This document shows positions 62,862 to 64,000 of a DNA stretch of 64,000 nt, one piece after another; position 1 is the stretch's first letter; each line of letters starts with the position of its first letter. The notes beneath the pieces are model-generated. The model made no database searches, was not told where the DNA came from, and was given only the letters and a program-made list of their open reading frames with translations. This DNA is from Halobacillus litoralis (GTDB lineage Bacteria > Bacillota > Bacilli > Bacillales > Halobacillaceae). The stretch lies in contig NZ_WMEW01000009.1 in the NCBI RefSeq assembly GCF_009856355.1, forward strand, positions 103,276 to 167,275, given 5' to 3'. The position numbers and the translations under genes are program-made.

Positions 62862-63872
62862 TTGAGTAATTCCCGTTCCTTGCGGAAAAAACGGATCAAG
62901 CGCCGCAGACGCAAGGGGATAATCGCACTGATCGCTTTTACACTGCTGGCCTTCAGCAGTTATACGGCTTATGAATTTTTAGCCGGGAAACACCATTCCC
63001 TTAATAATCAGACTGCATCGGCCGAGGATGCATACGCAGAAACGACGGAAAGCCGCTATAAAGATGAATTCAAGGGCGTCGACAATGGAGATGACCAGAT
63101 GATGGTCCTTCTCCTCGGCATTGACCAGAGAGGTTCGGAAGTGTCCCGAACGGATACGATGATGCTCGCACAGTATGATAAGAATACAAAGAGTACGAAA
63201 GTCGTCTCTCTCATGAGAGATATGTATGTCGAGATTCCAGGCCACGGTAAAAATAAACTGAACGCCGCTTTTGCCATCGGCGGACCTGAACTTCTCCGCG
63301 AAACGATCGCGGAAAACTTCGGTATTGAAGCCGAGTATTATTCGATCATTGATTTTAACGGCTTTACTGAAATCGTAAACACCCTTTCCCCTGATGGAGT
63401 AGAAATAGACGTGGAGAAAGATATGAAGTATACGTCCGGGGACGGTTCAACAAACATTGATCTTAAGGAAGGGACTCAAACCTTATCCGGGGATGAACTG
63501 CTTGGTTACGTACGTTTCCGCAGCGACGCTTCTGGAGACTTCGGCAGAGTGGAACGACAGCAGAAAGTGATTCAGATTTTGAAGGATGAACTGCTTTCCG
63601 TACAGGGTGTGCTGAAAGCCCCCCGCCTCGTCGGGTCCATCCAGCCTTACATCGATACGAATATAAGTGGAACGAGCATTCTGAATGCAGGCAGGGATAT
63701 TCTATTCCAATCTTCCGGGAGCATTGACATGATGAGTGTCCCGACAAATGATAACGTTTGGAACGAACGGAAGGAATATCCGGTCGGCCTTGTATTGAAT
63801 CATGATTTTGTAGAAACCGCTCAGACGTTGGAAGAATTCTTTGAGGAAGAAAAAGAGTCCGGTGTGTCATAA
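62862..63872 (+). CDS. LytR-CpsA-Psr (LCP) family cell-wall polymer ligase
   Basis: 336 residues. A basic N-terminus (RKKRIKRRRRKG) precedes one transmembrane helix (IIALIAFTLLAFSSYTAYEFL, ~19-40). The extracellular LCP domain follows: LLLGIDQRGSEVSRTDTMML, SLMRDMYVEIPGHGKNKLNAAFAIGG and LLGYVRFRSDASGDFGRVERQQKVI, with the Arg/Asp residues that hold the polyprenyl pyrophosphate. LCP enzymes attach teichoic acid or capsule to peptidoglycan. TTG start, downstream of AAAGGATGATGAGG. An IS end begins six bases after the stop. Confidence 0.93.
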   Translation: MSNSRSLRKKRIKRRRRKGIIALIAFTLLAFSSYTAYEFLAGKHHSLNNQTASAEDAYAETTESRYKDEFKGVDNGDDQMMVLLLGIDQRGSEVSRTDTMMLAQYDKNTKSTKVVSLMRDMYVEIPGHGKNKLNAAFAIGGPELLRETIAENFGIEAEYYSIIDFNGFTEIVNTLSPDGVEIDVEKDMKYTSGDGSTNIDLKEGTQTLSGDELLGYVRFRSDASGDFGRVERQQKVIQILKDELLSVQGVLKAPRLVGSIQPYIDTNISGTSILNAGRDILFQSSGSIDMMSVPTNDNVWNERKEYPVGLVLNHDFVETAQTLEEFFEEEKESGVS

Positions 63873-63878
63873 CTGAAC

Positions 63879-64000
63879 TGTACCCCATAATATGGACAGT
63901 TTATAAAAAGAGCCTTAGGCAGCTAAGAGATGGCCTCGGTATTGTACCGGGGTCATCTTATTTAACTTCCACTGATATCTCTCGTTATTATATTTACTTA
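63879..64000 (-). mobile_element. IS3-family (IS150-like) insertion sequence, cut by the window edge
   Basis: The putative terminal repeat starts TGTACCCCATAATATGGACA (63879), of the TGT...-type ends seen in the IS150 group. It is followed inward by the minus-strand end of a transposase reading frame. Only the 3' end of the element is in the window; its other end and the target duplication cannot be seen. Confidence 0.82.
63915..64000 (-). CDS. IS3-family transposase, C-terminal 27 residues
   Basis: Minus-strand reading gives SKYNNERYQWKLNKMTPV then QYRGHLLAA and a TAA stop at 63915-63917. The YNNxR...K/L..MTPVxYR sequence is the conserved C-terminus of the IS150-group DDE transposase (OrfB). 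The rest lies beyond the right edge, so intactness is unknown. Confidence 0.85.
   Translation of the reverse strand, partial: SKYNNERYQWKLNKMTPVQYRGHLLAA

Overview
The window looks like a chromosome segment of a moderately halophilic, spore-forming Bacillaceae bacterium (Halobacillus/Thalassobacillus-like). The evidence is spore-coat genes (cotO, a CotY/CotZ gene), Bacillus-type Shine-Dalgarno sites with frequent GTG/TTG starts, acidic proteins, and synteny from about 34 kb to 62.5 kb with the Bacillus subtilis yjb region (trpS-yjbA-opp-yjbC-spx-yjbE-mecA-coiA-pepF-yjbH-yjbI-yjbK-yjbM-nadK-yjbO-prpE-yjbQ-fabI-cotO-cotZ). The genus is an inference; no rRNA is present.

Layout. 1-3.8 kb: a truncated quinone/acrylyl-CoA reductase gene divergent from a TetR gene, an OsmC-like gene, a small pyrophosphohydrolase and rlmN. 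3.8-7.7 kb: a P450BM3-type fused fatty-acid hydroxylase and its TetR repressor, each behind a GGAATGA/TCATTCC palindrome. 7.9-8.7 kb: an excalibur surface protein with an LPDTS sorting signal and a small membrane protein. 8.7-23 kb: an accessory block, all on the minus strand, that encodes an apparently complete reductive pyrimidine catabolic route: permease, PreT/PreA dihydropyrimidine dehydrogenase, dihydropyrimidinase, beta-ureidopropionase, omega-aminotransferase, (methyl)malonate-semialdehyde dehydrogenase, alanine dehydrogenase to recycle the amino acceptor, a PucR-type regulator and an orphan 78-residue protein. 23-34 kb: a mosaic of stress and hypothetical genes (SDR, DUF4257, DUF2254, an RHH regulator divergent from an IsdG-like protein, yjcH-yjcG-yjcF, DUF421, MBL hydrolase, DUF1360). 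It includes two identical tRNA-Val(GAC) genes that bracket 3 kb.

34-45 kb carries coat genes, fabI, cation transport (yjbQ, mgtE), prpE, yjbO, nadK, the alarmone synthetase yjbM, yjbK, truncated haemoglobin yjbI and the Spx adaptor yjbH. 45-53.5 kb carries pepF, coiA, mecA, a TerC protein, spx, yjbC and a secreted glycosidase-like protein. Spx, its ClpXP adaptor YjbH and the ClpC adaptor MecA therefore lie within 7 kb. 53.5-59.5 kb is oppABCDF. 60.3-61.6 kb is trpS behind a T-box leader. The window ends with an LCP-family cell-wall ligase gene and, six bases after its stop codon, the end of an IS3-family (IS150-like) insertion sequence that runs off the right edge.

The features most worth a second look are the pyrimidine cluster with shared upstream motifs and the orphan small protein; paired palindromes between the RHH and IsdG genes; two copies of a dispersed intergenic element, each bounded by short direct repeats; and coiA, whose conserved N-terminus is reachable only from a CTG start or across a frameshift.
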